A stretch of 64,000 bases of DNA from Vreelandella subglaciescola (lineage in GTDB: Bacteria; Pseudomonadota; Gammaproteobacteria; Pseudomonadales; Halomonadaceae). Location of the stretch: the NCBI RefSeq assembly GCF_900142895.1, contig NZ_LT670847.1, positions 930,001 through 994,000 on the forward strand, read 5' to 3'. The notes under the pieces are model-generated. The model was not told where the DNA came from and searched no databases. It worked only from the letters and a program-made list of their open reading frames with translations. This document shows positions 38,788-49,915 of this stretch, piece by piece. A program made the translations under genes and the position numbers. How positions within the stretch are numbered: position 1 is the first letter of the stretch; every line of letters begins with the position of its first letter.

Positions 38788-39878
38788 GCGCCGACTCCCA
38801 GCCGCTGACCCTGATAGCTGCCATCTTGTACGCGTTGCCACCAGGTTTCATTCTCCAGATACCACTGTACGGTTTTGCGCATGCCGCTTTCGAAGGTTTC
38901 CTGCGGCACCCAGCCAAGCTCTCGCTCGATTTTGCTGGCATCAATGGCATAGCGCAGGTCATGACCGGGCCGATCAGACACGTAGGTGATGAGATCGGCA
39001 TAGCGGGCAATGCCCGACGGCTTCTCCGGCACCAGCTCTTCCAGCAACGCGCACAATGTGTTTACTACTTCGATGTTCTGCTTCTCGTTGTGGCCACCGA
39101 TGTTGTAGGTCTCGCCTATTTCGCCTTCGCTAGCTACCTGAATCAGCGCCCGTGCGTGGTCTTCCACATATAGCCAGTCGCGCACCTGCTTGCCGTCACC
39201 GTAGATAGGCAACGACTTACCGGCCAGCGCGTTAAGAATCATCAGCGGGATCAGCTTCTCGGGGAAGTGATATGGGCCGTAGTTGTTGGAGCAGTTGGTC
39301 ACCAGTGTGGGCAAACCGAAGGTACGCTGCCAGGCACGCACTAAATGGTCTGAGCCGGCCTTGCTGGCGGAATACGGCGAGCTGGGTGCATAAGAGGTGG
39401 TCTCGGTAAACAGCTCATCAGGCCCGTCCAGGTCACCGTAAACCTCGTCGGTACTGATGTGATGAAAGCGAAAGTCAGCGGCCTTGGCAGCGTCGCTCTG
39501 CTGCAACGCCGCCCAGTAACCGCGCGCGGCTTCCAGTAGCACCGCAGTACCGACCATATTGGTTTGAATAAACTCGGCGGGGCCGTCAATGGAGCGGTCA
39601 ACGTGGCTTTCGGCGGCCAGGTGCATCACCACGTCGGGCTGATGCTGTTCAAATAATCGCTGCATCGCCTGAGCATCACAAATATCCGCCTGCTCAAAGG
39701 CATAACGTTCGTGATCTGCGACGTCTGCCAATGACTCAAGATTACCCGCGTAGGTAAGCTTATCAACGTTCACCACGCGGTGGCTGGAGCGTGCGATCAG
39801 CTCACGCACCACGGCAGAGCCAATAAAGCCGGCGCCGCCGGTGATCAGGAAAGTCTTGGTGTGGGCTGAACCATTCAT
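38784..39878 (-). CDS. rfbB: dTDP-glucose 4,6-dehydratase
   Basis: The 364-residue SDR enzyme has [25 protein letters not shown] and [15 protein letters not shown]. It removes water from dTDP-glucose to give the 4-keto-6-deoxy sugar. The start at 39878 follows AAGGA by 7 nt. It is the first of the rhamnose genes, downstream of the kps export genes. Confidence 0.97.
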   Translation of the reverse strand: MNGSAHTKTFLITGGAGFIGSAVVRELIARSSHRVVNVDKLTYAGNLESLADVADHERYAFEQADICDAQAMQRLFEQHQPDVVMHLAAESHVDRSIDGPAEFIQTNMVGTAVLLEAARGYWAALQQSDAAKAADFRFHHISTDEVYGDLDGPDELFTETTSYAPSSPYSASKAGSDHLVRAWQRTFGLPTLVTNCSNNYGPYHFPEKLIPLMILNALAGKSLPIYGDGKQVRDWLYVEDHARALIQVASEGEIGETYNIGGHNEKQNIEVVNTLCALLEELVPEKPSGIARYADLITYVSDRPGHDLRYAIDASKIERELGWVPQETFESGMRKTVQWYLENETWWQRVQDGSYQGQRLGVGA

Positions 39879-39967
39879 TATGTATTCCTTTTTACTGACT
39901 CTGTTACTGATCAATTTTTTTGAATTATGTTTGTTATGCACTTCTCGCTATGTGCCGCCGGCTGTCA

Positions 39968-41050
39968 TCAATCTCTGTGGTCACGAATAATCATGGCCAT
40001 CATGCTGGCGATAAAGCCCAGAAAGATGACGATGAGCGCAAACAACGTTGTGTTGTAGAGCCGGTCTGGCTTGGTGGGGTACTCCGGCTGGAGCGGGCTT
40101 TGCAGTACGCTGACCTGCTTGAGTTTGCGCGCGGCTTCCAGGCGGGTGCTTTCCAGTGCGCTCAGCGCGCTGGAGTAGGTCTCCTGGGCGAACTGGGCTT
40201 TGAGGTCCAGCGTTTCATACTGCGAGGAAATACGGTTGAGCGACTCTCCGGTGGCTTTGGCCAAGCGGTCGCTCTGCAGCTGAATCTGTTCGTGCAGCGC
40301 ATCAATCTCTGCCTGAACCCGCTGCATCTCAGAGGATTGTACGCTTTGATAGGTGGAAAGCGCCTGGCGCTGAGCGCGCAGGCGGGCAAGCTCGCCCTCT
40401 AGCGTGGCGACAACTTGGTTAAGGCTTTCTACCGTACTGGTGGGCGATACCAGCCCTTCTTTGTTCTGGAACGCCAGCAGCTTGGCGCGGACGCTATCCA
40501 GCCGCTCTTCCAGGCGTTTTAACTGCTCTTCAAGAAACAGCACTTGCTCTTGTGCCAGCCGCTGGCCCATCTCATTCATGTGCGCTTCGCCGGCCTTTAG
40601 CAGCAGGGCTACCATCGCGTGGGCAAATTCGGGCGAATAGGCCTGCACCTTAATGTTGAGCACACCGGCGTATTCGTCCATTTCTACCTCGACCCGGCGC
40701 TGGTAATACTTATGCAGCTTTTCAATCGGCGCGTCGGCGTCCCACAGGCGTGCAAAGACGTCGCCGTTTTCGCTGTAGTGCTGGCGAAAATCGAGCTCGC
40801 TTTGTACTCGCTTGAGCATATCCACCGAGAGCAGATACTCGCGCAACAGTAGCAAGTCCTTATCACCGCCTGACCCGGTTAAAATGGACGAAAAACTGAT
40901 ATCCGGCTGGGCGATTTGCGGGCTTTCCAACACAACGGTTGCCCGCGAGACATATCTGTCTTCGGCCCATAACAGCCAATAAACGCTAACAAGAAAAATG
41001 GCGGCAAGCGCCACGGCCCAGTGGGGCTGGTTTTTGATGAACTGTTTCAT
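39968..41050 (-). CDS. kpsE: Capsule export inner-membrane protein KpsE (PCP-3 family)
   Basis: The 360-residue protein has a membrane helix at about residues 11-28, a periplasmic alpha/beta base (YVSRATVVLESPQ), a long coiled coil (about 165-320, rich in Glu/Gln/Arg heptads) and a second membrane helix near 333-353 with the SPLQPEYPTKPDR motif before it. This is the polysaccharide co-polymerase/membrane periplasmic auxiliary topology of KpsE/CtrB. It links the ABC transporter KpsMT to the outer-membrane channel KpsD. The coiled coil and both helices are intact. Confidence 0.92.
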   Translation of the reverse strand: MKQFIKNQPHWAVALAAIFLVSVYWLLWAEDRYVSRATVVLESPQIAQPDISFSSILTGSGGDKDLLLLREYLLSVDMLKRVQSELDFRQHYSENGDVFARLWDADAPIEKLHKYYQRRVEVEMDEYAGVLNIKVQAYSPEFAHAMVALLLKAGEAHMNEMGQRLAQEQVLFLEEQLKRLEERLDSVRAKLLAFQNKEGLVSPTSTVESLNQVVATLEGELARLRAQRQALSTYQSVQSSEMQRVQAEIDALHEQIQLQSDRLAKATGESLNRISSQYETLDLKAQFAQETYSSALSALESTRLEAARKLKQVSVLQSPLQPEYPTKPDRLYNTTLFALIVIFLGFIASMMAMIIRDHRD

Positions 41051-41119
41051 TAGAAGCTTAGCCGTTAAGGATAAGGAAAAAAGTCAGGCGCTATAATAGG
41101 CCACGATGACTGCGCCCTT

Positions 41120-42016
41120 TCACGAAGATGATTCATCGTGTTGCGGCGGTTGCAAGGCCTGAACGTGCTGACGTGCAGTGTGCAGACGCTCGCGGGCAGC
41201 ACGGAATTTGTCCCCGTATGCTTTACGCTCACGCGGGATAAGTTCATCCTCTTTGGCTTTTTCAAATGCCTTTTGGGCCTTGTCGAACTCGGCCTTGCGG
41301 CGGCGCAGCTGCTCCTGTGCCTGTTCCAGCGTTTGGGGTTCAGGCTCGACCTTGATACCGTCGGTTTCTTGATGGTAGGCAGCAATGGCATCGTTCACGT
41401 CGTCGTACCAGATCGCCTGGCCGTTTTTCAGATAGAGCCCCGCCTGGCAAAGCTCTTTCAAAATGCCTTCGCTGTGCGACACCATAATCAGGCTGGCCTG
41501 GCCTACCTTGTCTTTAAAGGCTTTGGTAGCTTTGGCCTTGAAGGCCCGATCGCCAACCGAGGTCGCCTCGTCAGAAAGGTAGACGTCAAAATCAAACGCC
41601 AGCGAAAGCCCGAAGTTAAGCCGCGCGCGCATGCCGCTGGAGTAGGTGCGTATGGGTTCGTCAAAGGCGTCGCCCAGCTCGGCAAATGCCCGCACCTTAT
41701 CAATAACCGGCTGTACGTTTTGCCGCCCGCCGTGAACTCGCGCTACAAACTTGACGTTCTGCCGCCCGGTCATGCTGCCTTGAAAGCCGCCGGCCAGGCC
41801 AATGGGCCAGGAAACGCGGCAGCGGCGGCGGATGTTGCCCCGCTCAGGGCTATCCATGCCGGCAATAAGGCGCAAAAGCGTTGATTTACCCGCGCCGTTG
41901 CGCCCCACCAGCCCAACGCTAACGCCGGTGGGTATGCTCAGGTTGATATCGCGCAGCACCCAGTCGCTGCCGTGATGGTTGTGGTAGCGCTTGTAAAGGC
42001 CGTTAATTTCAATCAT
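41120..42016 (-). CDS. kpsT: Capsule ABC exporter ATPase KpsT with C-terminal extension
   Basis: The ATPase domain (residues 1-220) has Walker A GRNGAGKST (38-46), the family ABC signature region IRTYSSGMRARLNFGLSLAF and Walker B FDVYLSDE, in which Ser-Asp-Glu replaces the usual Asp-Glu as in KpsT/CtrD. Residues 221-298 add a charged helical tail (EQAQEQLRRRKAEF..KAQKAFEKAKE) with coiled-coil heptads, absent from E. coli KpsT (about 220 residues). It energises polysaccharide export across the inner membrane with KpsM. The tail could bind a partner or the substrate. Confidence 0.93.
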   Translation of the reverse strand: MIEINGLYKRYHNHHGSDWVLRDINLSIPTGVSVGLVGRNGAGKSTLLRLIAGMDSPERGNIRRRCRVSWPIGLAGGFQGSMTGRQNVKFVARVHGGRQNVQPVIDKVRAFAELGDAFDEPIRTYSSGMRARLNFGLSLAFDFDVYLSDEATSVGDRAFKAKATKAFKDKVGQASLIMVSHSEGILKELCQAGLYLKNGQAIWYDDVNDAIAAYHQETDGIKVEPEPQTLEQAQEQLRRRKAEFDKAQKAFEKAKEDELIPRERKAYGDKFRAARERLHTARQHVQALQPPQHDESSS

Positions 42017-42057
42017 GGCTCATTGGCACCGGGGATAAAGAAAGGAGCTTAACGCTG

Positions 42058-42867
42058 TTACTGTGCTTTCAGCGCTGCTTTAAAGCGCACGTGCAGCAGC
42101 AGACCCAAGGCGATAACGCCCAGCGTGCATAGCCAGAAGTAGGTAGCGCTGGTGCCGTGTACCGTTTGGTAGCCGTCAAAAAACGCGGCGCGCAAGAGCT
42201 CCAGACCGTGCACAATGGGGTTATACATCAGGTATTCAAGCAGCCAGTGCGGCAGCTGGTTCAGCGGAAAAATAACCCCTGAGAGAATCAACAGCGGCAT
42301 GTTGATCATGCGCACCACTTTCCCGACTTCAGGCACCAGGCTGCCTAATACCGAGACACTAAGCCCAAGGCCAAACCCCAAACACCAGAGGGAAAACCAC
42401 CAGCCAAACGCTTGAACGCCGCTATCGGGAAATAGCTTCATGCCCAGCATTTCTGCCCCGAGAATAAACAGCATAAAAATAAAGGTACGCAGCATGCCTT
42501 CCAAAAAGTTACGCACGATGACCGGGTCTACCGGCTGCACCTGGCGGTAGGCAAACAGCGCGCTGTTGGAATCTACCGCGCCCAAGCCGCGCATCATGCC
42601 TTCGCGGATCAGGAAAAACCCCATGAGACCGGTGATCATCCACGGAATAAATTCAGCGTTGACGATTAACTTGTCACCACTGATAAACCCGCGAATCGCT
42701 ACCATAATCAGCGTGAAGGCAAGCGGCTCGACGAGCATCCAGAACCAGCCCATGCGGTCAGTCATGGTGCGCGAAACCGCTTCACGCATGAACATGGCAA
42801 ACCATACGCTGCGGGTTACCTGCCAGGGCGTGCGGGATGCTGTCCGCTTAGGTGTTGTATCAGTCAT
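42058..42867 (-). CDS. kpsM: Capsule ABC exporter permease KpsM
   Basis: The 269-residue ABC-2 permease starts with a basic cytoplasmic segment and has about six membrane helices. It includes RTMTDRMGWFWMLVEPLAFTLIMVAIRGF and the C-terminal PLLILSGVIFPLNQLPHWLLEYLMYNPIVHGLELLRAAFF typical of KpsM/CtrC. It lies between kpsD and kpsT with short gaps. Confidence 0.94.
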   Translation of the reverse strand: MTDTTPKRTASRTPWQVTRSVWFAMFMREAVSRTMTDRMGWFWMLVEPLAFTLIMVAIRGFISGDKLIVNAEFIPWMITGLMGFFLIREGMMRGLGAVDSNSALFAYRQVQPVDPVIVRNFLEGMLRTFIFMLFILGAEMLGMKLFPDSGVQAFGWWFSLWCLGFGLGLSVSVLGSLVPEVGKVVRMINMPLLILSGVIFPLNQLPHWLLEYLMYNPIVHGLELLRAAFFDGYQTVHGTSATYFWLCTLGVIALGLLLHVRFKAALKAQ

Positions 42868-42875
42868 AGGGTGCG

Positions 42876-44654
42876 CTACAGGTCTACGGCAACTTTGGTG
42901 GCCACGGCAATTTGATAAAGGATTTGCGTCAGGCTGCTGGCAAGCTGCAGGTTGTGGGTCGGTGCCTTGGGCATCACCAGAATTTCATCGCCCGCGCGCA
43001 CGTCAGTATCGTCTGCATTCACTACCGCACCGTTTTGGCGCACCAGCAGGATATGATCATCATCCGCACGCTGGGTAAGGCCGCCGGCGCCTTCGATGTA
43101 GTCTTCCGCACTCATGTTCGGACGATACACCACGGCCTGAGGTACAACGACTTCCCCACTGATGAGCAGTGAGTCGCTCGTTTCAGGAATGGTAATAACA
43201 TCGCCATCGCGCAGGCGAATATTGGCAATCGACCCGCCGTGAGCCACCACCAACCGGCCGCTGGGTTCCAGCTCGCGGGCGCGCTGGATAAAGTTCTGGA
43301 TCAGCTCGGCTTCCTTGGCGCGCACCTGGGCTTCTTCATTGGTGCTTGACGGCGCCCCCAGGTAGGTCGTTTCCAAACGGCGCAGACTTTCCTTCAGCGA
43401 TTTTGCCTGCTGCCGTTTGACGCTTTCACGCTGTAGCGAAATATTATTGACCGATGTCATGGTCTTGGGCACGGCCACCGAGTCCAGCAGCTCGCCCAAA
43501 CGTGCATCGCGTGGTAACGCGTAGCGCGATGGACCCAGGTAGCTGCCTTCAAGCTCAACGACGATAGTTTCACTACGCTGATCAGCGCTGAACATTACTT
43601 CATCACCGCTTTGTACCGTTTGGCGACTAAAACGCGCAAGCGGGTAATACTCGGCGATTGGGCCGTCACCTCGGCTGCCACGTAGCAGCACGTGAGATAC
43701 GCCGCTTTCCAGCCGGGCCAGCCGGGCAATTTCTTCGCCGCTCAGCTGGGTACTGGTCAGTTCATAGCGATACGCCTGGTGAACATCTCCGGTGACGGCA
43801 ATGGCCGGCCCGCGCTCTTCCACCACAATGGTATCGCCGTCTTTAAACTGAATATGCGGGATGTCACCGCTGATGAGAAAATCGTACAGGTCGATGGTTG
43901 ATACGACTCGCCCACCGCGCTTGACGTGGATTTTGCGGTAGCTGCCAAGCGCCTGGTCAATGCCATTGGCCTGATCCAGAAAGTACAGCAGCGAGTCATT
44001 CGGCGTACCGGCATAGCGTCCGGGGTTTTCCACGTAGCCCGTCACGTAAATGGCAACCGGCTGAACGCCTTGCAGATTGGTATATACCTCGACCTGCTCC
44101 GGATAAATCGAGGTGATCGCCTGGCGTACGCTGGCGTCTACCTGCTGGCTGGTTTGCCCTTCGATGTCGAGCGGCCCGTAACCGGGAATAAAAATGTTGC
44201 CCTGTACGTCTACCGGCAGCGCCTTATCCAGAGTAATGGCGCCCCAGGCTCTTACGTTTACCTGATCACCCGGCTTAACACGATAGCCAGGATTGAGGCC
44301 ATCGCCCATTGCCCCACGAAACCCTCCGGTAAACAGGTTAGCGCCAAACGGCTGCAGGCTTTCGATCAGTTCGTCCTGTTTCTGTTGCGAGACAGGGCCG
44401 TAAGTGCCGCTGCGCCAATCGGTACGTGAACTCGCTGCGTCCGTTTCGGACTGTTCGCCAGTCTCGCCACTGTTGCGGTTTGATTCTTGCGGCACAATGC
44501 TGTCGGGCAGGCTCAGTGTTTGCGCACTCGCGGTGGGAGATAACAGCGCACAGCCTACGGCAAGGCTTGCTAGCCATGCGGCTTTTTTACACGCGGTTTT
44601 GAGCGATACCACCACGCTATCAGGCGTCGTGACGGCGGGCATATATGGTGTCAT
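42876..44654 (-). CDS. kpsD: Polysaccharide export outer-membrane protein KpsD (OPX family)
   Basis: The 592-residue protein has a signal peptide (hydrophobic AAWLASLAVGCALLSPTASA), a poly-export domain (NPGYRVKPGDQVNVRAWGAI, residues about 120-200) and several SLBB-type repeats (PVAIYVTGYVENPGRY; ISGEVVVPQAVVYRPNMSAEDYI). It is the periplasm/outer-membrane channel of the ABC-dependent capsule exporter. Its start overlaps the lipoprotein stop by 4 bp. The length matches KpsD (about 558). Confidence 0.92.
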   Translation of the reverse strand: MTPYMPAVTTPDSVVVSLKTACKKAAWLASLAVGCALLSPTASAQTLSLPDSIVPQESNRNSGETGEQSETDAASSRTDWRSGTYGPVSQQKQDELIESLQPFGANLFTGGFRGAMGDGLNPGYRVKPGDQVNVRAWGAITLDKALPVDVQGNIFIPGYGPLDIEGQTSQQVDASVRQAITSIYPEQVEVYTNLQGVQPVAIYVTGYVENPGRYAGTPNDSLLYFLDQANGIDQALGSYRKIHVKRGGRVVSTIDLYDFLISGDIPHIQFKDGDTIVVEERGPAIAVTGDVHQAYRYELTSTQLSGEEIARLARLESGVSHVLLRGSRGDGPIAEYYPLARFSRQTVQSGDEVMFSADQRSETIVVELEGSYLGPSRYALPRDARLGELLDSVAVPKTMTSVNNISLQRESVKRQQAKSLKESLRRLETTYLGAPSSTNEEAQVRAKEAELIQNFIQRARELEPSGRLVVAHGGSIANIRLRDGDVITIPETSDSLLISGEVVVPQAVVYRPNMSAEDYIEGAGGLTQRADDDHILLVRQNGAVVNADDTDVRAGDEILVMPKAPTHNLQLASSLTQILYQIAVATKVAVDL

Positions 44655-45091
44655 TGGCTAACGCCTTTTGCTGTTTGGGTCACCAGGCGCTGCTCTACCC
44701 AGCCGTTGGGCCCGCGGCATACCAGCGCCTGACGGGTTTGCTGCGACGCCGTAACAATGCGCAGCTTACGGCACTCTCGCCCGCTGGCGGCAAAGTAGCG
44801 TGCCTCAGCCACCACTTCCACATTATTGCCCCAGGGGCTGGTGGCGGCCGTCACGGCGCTATTACCCGGCGTTTGATCGAGAAAGCCGTTAAGCGTGACG
44901 TTCTGGATCGGTTGCGCGTTATCGCCGCTTAAGACATAGCCTTGCTCGCTCGCCGGTGAGTTAAACGGCGCTTGGGCACAGCCAGCGAGCAGCACGGCAG
45001 CGGCCAGCGCGCACGCCGGCTTCTTCAACGTGGCTAACAAGCCCGGCGCGGCATGGGCCGCGGGCAATAATAAACGCTGAGGTATCAACAT
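44651..45091 (-). CDS. Small lipoprotein, first gene of the capsule operon
   Basis: The 146-residue protein has an N-terminal hydrophobic stretch ending in the lipobox LLAGC, followed by a short domain with two further cysteines (GRECRKLRI, LVCRGPNGW). I do not recognise a named family with confidence. It is preceded by AAGGA at 7 nt and by an exact ops element. Its place as leader gene before kpsD suggests an accessory role at the outer membrane in capsule export or assembly. Confidence 0.8.
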   Translation of the reverse strand: MLIPQRLLLPAAHAAPGLLATLKKPACALAAAVLLAGCAQAPFNSPASEQGYVLSGDNAQPIQNVTLNGFLDQTPGNSAVTAATSPWGNNVEVVAEARYFAASGRECRKLRIVTASQQTRQALVCRGPNGWVEQRLVTQTAKGVSQ

Positions 45092-45112
45092 GCGGGTTTC
45101 CTTAAAAAAGAC

Positions 45113-45123
45113 ACGCTACCGCC
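45113..45123 (-). promoter_or_regulatory. ops element (RfaH loading site)
   Basis: On the minus strand the sequence reads GGCGGTAGCGT followed by G and, after two bases, CTTTTTT; this equals the E. coli ops consensus (GGCGGTAGCGTG). It lies 22 nt upstream of the first codon of a 26-kb capsule operon, exactly where ops elements act in the transcribed leader. The cognate RfaH is encoded at 9908-10444. Confidence 0.88.
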
Positions 45124-45292
45124 CGGGGATTACACTGGACGCATTCCCTTGCCCTATCGATATAGCGATGTTTAGCGTAGACGGCACGCTTCCTTGTCCT
45201 GAAAACGCAGGCAGTAGTTTAGAGAATTAAGCCATCAAGTACTACGCCCACGTCAGCCTTGCCACATTTGGGGGCTATATGACGCAGGGAAG

Positions 45293-45318
45293 CCGGCTAC
45301 GCGCTGCGGCGTAGCCGG
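45293..45318 (-). terminator. Hairpin downstream of glyA
   Basis: There is a perfect 10-bp inverted repeat (ccggctacgc / gcgtagccgg) with a 6-nt loop, 20 bp after the glyA stop. No T-tract follows on the minus strand, so it is a weak terminator or an RNA-stabilising structure. The rest of the 246-bp gap 45092-45337 holds the ops leader; I could not place a convincing -35/-10 for the capsule operon. Confidence 0.5.
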
Positions 45319-45337
45319 TGAAAGGAGGGGCGTGTAA

Positions 45338-46606
45338 TCAGTCGGTATAAACGGGGAACAGCGCGCAGAGTTTGGCAACTTCTGCTTTTACGCTGGTTTC
45401 AATCGCGGTGGTGTCATCGCCGTTGGTTAGCACGTCGAGGACATCGCAAATCCAGCCGGCCAGGCGGCGGCATTCGTCTTCGCTGAAGCCGCGGGTGGTG
45501 ACGGCAGGCGTGCCGATGCGCAGGCCGGAGGTGACGAACGGGCTTTGCGGGTCGTTGGGCACGGCGTTTTTGTTGACGGTGATGTTGGCGCGACCCAGGG
45601 CAGCATCGGCATCTTTACCGGTCACGCCCTGCTTGATCAGCGAGAGCAAAAACAGGTGGTCTTCGGTGCCGCCGGAGACAATGTCAAAGCCGCGCTCGAC
45701 GAACACTTCCGCCATGGTCTGGGCATTTTTGACCACCTGCTGCTGATACACCTTGAACTCGGGCGCCATGGCTTCTTTGAAGCAGATGGCCTTGGCCGCG
45801 ATGACGTGCATCAAGGGCCCGCCCTGCCCGCCGGGGAAAACGGCCGACTGGAGCTTTTTCTCCATGGCTTCGTCGTTTTCGGCGGAGAGAATCACGCCAC
45901 CACGGGGGCCGCGCAGGGTTTTGTGCGTGGTTGAGGTGACCACGTGGGCATGGGGCATCGGGTTGTCATAAATGCCCGCGGCCACCAGCCCGGCCACGTG
46001 GGCCATATCGACCAAAAAGTAAGCGCCGACTTCATCGGCGATCTGGCGGAAGCGCGCCCAGTCAACGATATGCGAATAGGCCGAGAAACCGGCAATAATC
46101 AGCTTGGGCTTATGCTCACGGGCAAGCTCGGCCACCTGATCGTAATCGATCAGTCCTTTATCATCGAGGCCGTACTGGATGGCATTGTAGTGCTTGCCGG
46201 AGAAGCTCGGGCGGGCGCCATGGGTGAGGTGGCCGCCGGCGTCGAGGCTCATGCCGAGAATGGTATCGCCGGGCTTGATCAGCGCCTGAAATACCGCGCC
46301 GTTGGCCTGGGAGCCGGAGTGCGGCTGGACGTTGGCGTAGGTGGCGCCAAACAGCTCTTTGGCGTAGTCGATCGCCAGGCTTTCGGCGATGTCGACAAAC
46401 TCGCAGCCGCCGTAGTAACGCTTGCCGGGGTAGCCTTCGGCGTACTTGTTGGTCAGCTGAGTGCCCTGGGCTTCAAGCACGCGGGGGCTGGCGTAGTTTT
46501 CGGAAGCGATCAGCTCAATGTGATCTTCCTGACGCTGCTCTTCTTGCTGAATGGCGTCATAAAGGACGTCATCGAATCCGGCAATGGTCATGCTGCGGCT
46601 AAACAT
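45338..46606 (-). CDS. glyA: Serine hydroxymethyltransferase
   Basis: The 422-residue PLP enzyme has [35 protein letters not shown], and the Schiff-base segment [15 protein letters not shown]. It converts serine and tetrahydrofolate to glycine and methylene-tetrahydrofolate. The start at 46606 ([11 protein letters not shown]) is near the family start; a second ATG follows 15 bp on. This is a housekeeping gene between the capsule locus and the glycerol genes. Confidence 0.97.
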   Translation of the reverse strand: MFSRSMTIAGFDDVLYDAIQQEEQRQEDHIELIASENYASPRVLEAQGTQLTNKYAEGYPGKRYYGGCEFVDIAESLAIDYAKELFGATYANVQPHSGSQANGAVFQALIKPGDTILGMSLDAGGHLTHGARPSFSGKHYNAIQYGLDDKGLIDYDQVAELAREHKPKLIIAGFSAYSHIVDWARFRQIADEVGAYFLVDMAHVAGLVAAGIYDNPMPHAHVVTSTTHKTLRGPRGGVILSAENDEAMEKKLQSAVFPGGQGGPLMHVIAAKAICFKEAMAPEFKVYQQQVVKNAQTMAEVFVERGFDIVSGGTEDHLFLLSLIKQGVTGKDADAALGRANITVNKNAVPNDPQSPFVTSGLRIGTPAVTTRGFSEDECRRLAGWICDVLDVLTNGDDTTAIETSVKAEVAKLCALFPVYTD

Positions 46607-46814
46607 CGGCGATAAACCTCGTAGTAAAAGGTCAAGAATGAAGGGCAAACAGAGACAAATCCAGCCGCCATCATAACGCAGCCCATGGCGGGTTTCATCG
46701 CATGTTTCTCCGCCTGCGGATGAACGGTTTTCATGCGCAAAACATCGCGCCCTCAGCAACGGTAGTGGCCAGAAACACTTGACCACTACATTCTGGCCCT
46801 TTTTCAAAGCAAAA
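46607..46814 (-). promoter_or_regulatory. Upstream region of glyA
   Basis: This non-coding stretch (329 bp in all, with the terminator that follows to the right) holds a TATGAT -10-like hexamer at 46675-46670 on the minus strand, about 64 bp before the glyA ATG. No good -35 is seen. A second inverted repeat (ggccagaa at 46767-46774, ttctggcc at 46791-46798) is followed by CTTTTT on the plus strand. I saw no riboswitch that I could support. Confidence 0.3.
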
Positions 46815-46844
46815 GGCTCCACTCGGTATGCACCGAGTGGAGCC
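46815..46844 (-). terminator. Strong (bidirectional-looking) terminator after glpV
   Basis: A perfect 13-bp stem (ggctccactcggt / accgagtggagcc) with a 4-nt loop has TTTTGCTTTG after it on the minus strand and a shorter T-rich run on the plus strand. It lies about 90 bp after the stop of the glycerol importer operon. Confidence 0.88.
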
Positions 46845-46935
46845 TGGTTTTGTTCAGGCAACCCGTTACACGATCTTTAAGTGCCCCGGGAACGCCCGGG
46901 GCAACGGCGAGCGGGTCAGATGCCCCGCCCATACA

Positions 46936-48678
<1,743 letters not shown>

Positions 48679-48735
48679 GTTGACCTCATTGGTTGTTGTC
48701 GTCCGTTCCTGGACATTCGGCTCCATGCGTTTCTG

Positions 48736-49008
48736 TCAGCCCCAGCGCATCAGGATCAGTAGCCAGAGCACCGATGCGCCCAGTGCCAGCCAGATGCTGA
48801 GCGGGGTGAACCCCACCACCGCCAGGTGAATATAGGCGGCTGAGAGCAGTCCGATGAAGAAGCGGTCACCACGAGTGGTCGAAATCGGCAAGAAGCCCTT
48901 GCGCTCAATCGTCGGCGAGATGACTTCCCAGGCCGTCATACCGGTCAGCATGGCCGCTATGGCGGAGAAGAAGATCGTAGTGGGCGTGGTCCAGACCATC
49001 CATTCCAT
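48736..49008 (-). CDS. DUF2160 small membrane protein of the glycerol importer
   Basis: The 90-residue protein has about three hydrophobic segments (TIFFSAIAAMLTGMTAWEVI; FFIGLLSAAYIHLAVVGF; IWLALGASVLWLLILMRWG) and matches DUF2160, found almost only in GlpSTPQV-type loci between permease and binding-protein genes. Its role is unknown; a stabilising or accessory membrane subunit is plausible. Confidence 0.85.
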   Translation of the reverse strand: MEWMVWTTPTTIFFSAIAAMLTGMTAWEVISPTIERKGFLPISTTRGDRFFIGLLSAAYIHLAVVGFTPLSIWLALGASVLWLLILMRWG

Positions 49009-49020
49009 AGCGCGTCCTCC

Positions 49021-49914
49021 TCAGGTCCGGCCCAGGGCAAAGCCCTTGGCAATGTGGTTACGAACGAAATAGACCACCACGATACCTGGCAGAATCGTCA
49101 ACGTGCCCGCAGCGGCCAGGACCCCCCAGTCGACCCCCGAGGCCCCTTTGGTCTGCGTCATTACCGAGGCGATGGGCTGGGCACTGGTCGAAGTCAACGT
49201 ACTGGCCAGCAGCAGCTCGACCCAGGAGAACATGAACAGGAAGAACAGGGTCACACCGATCCCCGAGCTGATCATGGGAATGAAGATCTTCACGAAGAAT
49301 CGCGGAAAGTTATAGCCATCGATGAAGGCGGTCTCATCGATTTCCTTGGGGACGCCGCTCATGAAGCCCTCGAGAATCCACACGGCCAGCGGAATATTGA
49401 ACAGACAGTGGGCCAACGCGACCGCTACATGCGTATCGAACAGCCCGACAGTGTAATAAAGCTGGAAATACGGCAGCAGGAATACGGCCGGCGGCGCCAT
49501 CAGGTTGGTCAGCAGCCAGAAAAACAGATGCTTGTCCCCGATGAACTGATAGCGGCTGAAGGCATAGGCAGCCGGCAGCGCCACCACGATGCTGATCAGC
49601 ATGTTCATCAGCACGTAAGTAATAGAGTTCACATAGCCCATGTACCAGCTGGGCTCGGTGAGGATCTTGGCGTAGTGCTCGGTGGTGACGTTCTCGGGCC
49701 ATAGCGTCAGTCCACCGAGAATCTCGGTGTTGGACTGAAACGACATGTTGAGCAACCAGTAGATCGGCAACAGCACGAACACGATATAGGCTGCCATCAG
49801 CCCACGACGGCGCCACTTCCGAGAGGCTGGGCGGGCCTGGCGACGCCGCCGATTATCGGCGGCCGCGGCGCGCTGGCGTACGGCATCGGGAGTCGTGGGC
49901 GATGAATGACTCAT
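49021..49914 (-). CDS. glpQ: Glycerol ABC importer permease (GlpQ-type)
   Basis: The 297-residue inner-membrane permease of the MalG type has six predicted helices after an Arg-rich cytoplasmic start. The coupling-helix EAA motif region reads EGFMSGVPKEIDETAFIDGYNFPRFFVKIFIPMI. It pairs with the upstream permease. The start follows the previous stop by one base. The name follows the Rhizobium system and is unrelated to E. coli GlpQ. Confidence 0.88.
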   Translation of the reverse strand: MSHSSPTTPDAVRQRAAAADNRRRRQARPASRKWRRRGLMAAYIVFVLLPIYWLLNMSFQSNTEILGGLTLWPENVTTEHYAKILTEPSWYMGYVNSITYVLMNMLISIVVALPAAYAFSRYQFIGDKHLFFWLLTNLMAPPAVFLLPYFQLYYTVGLFDTHVAVALAHCLFNIPLAVWILEGFMSGVPKEIDETAFIDGYNFPRFFVKIFIPMISSGIGVTLFFLFMFSWVELLLASTLTSTSAQPIASVMTQTKGASGVDWGVLAAAGTLTILPGIVVVYFVRNHIAKGFALGRT

Positions 49915-49915
49915 G

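Noticed and set aside
42541..42550. ggcggtag inside kpsM as a second ops element
   Set aside because: It is on the strand opposite to transcription and lacks the full consensus (followed by gc, not cgt).
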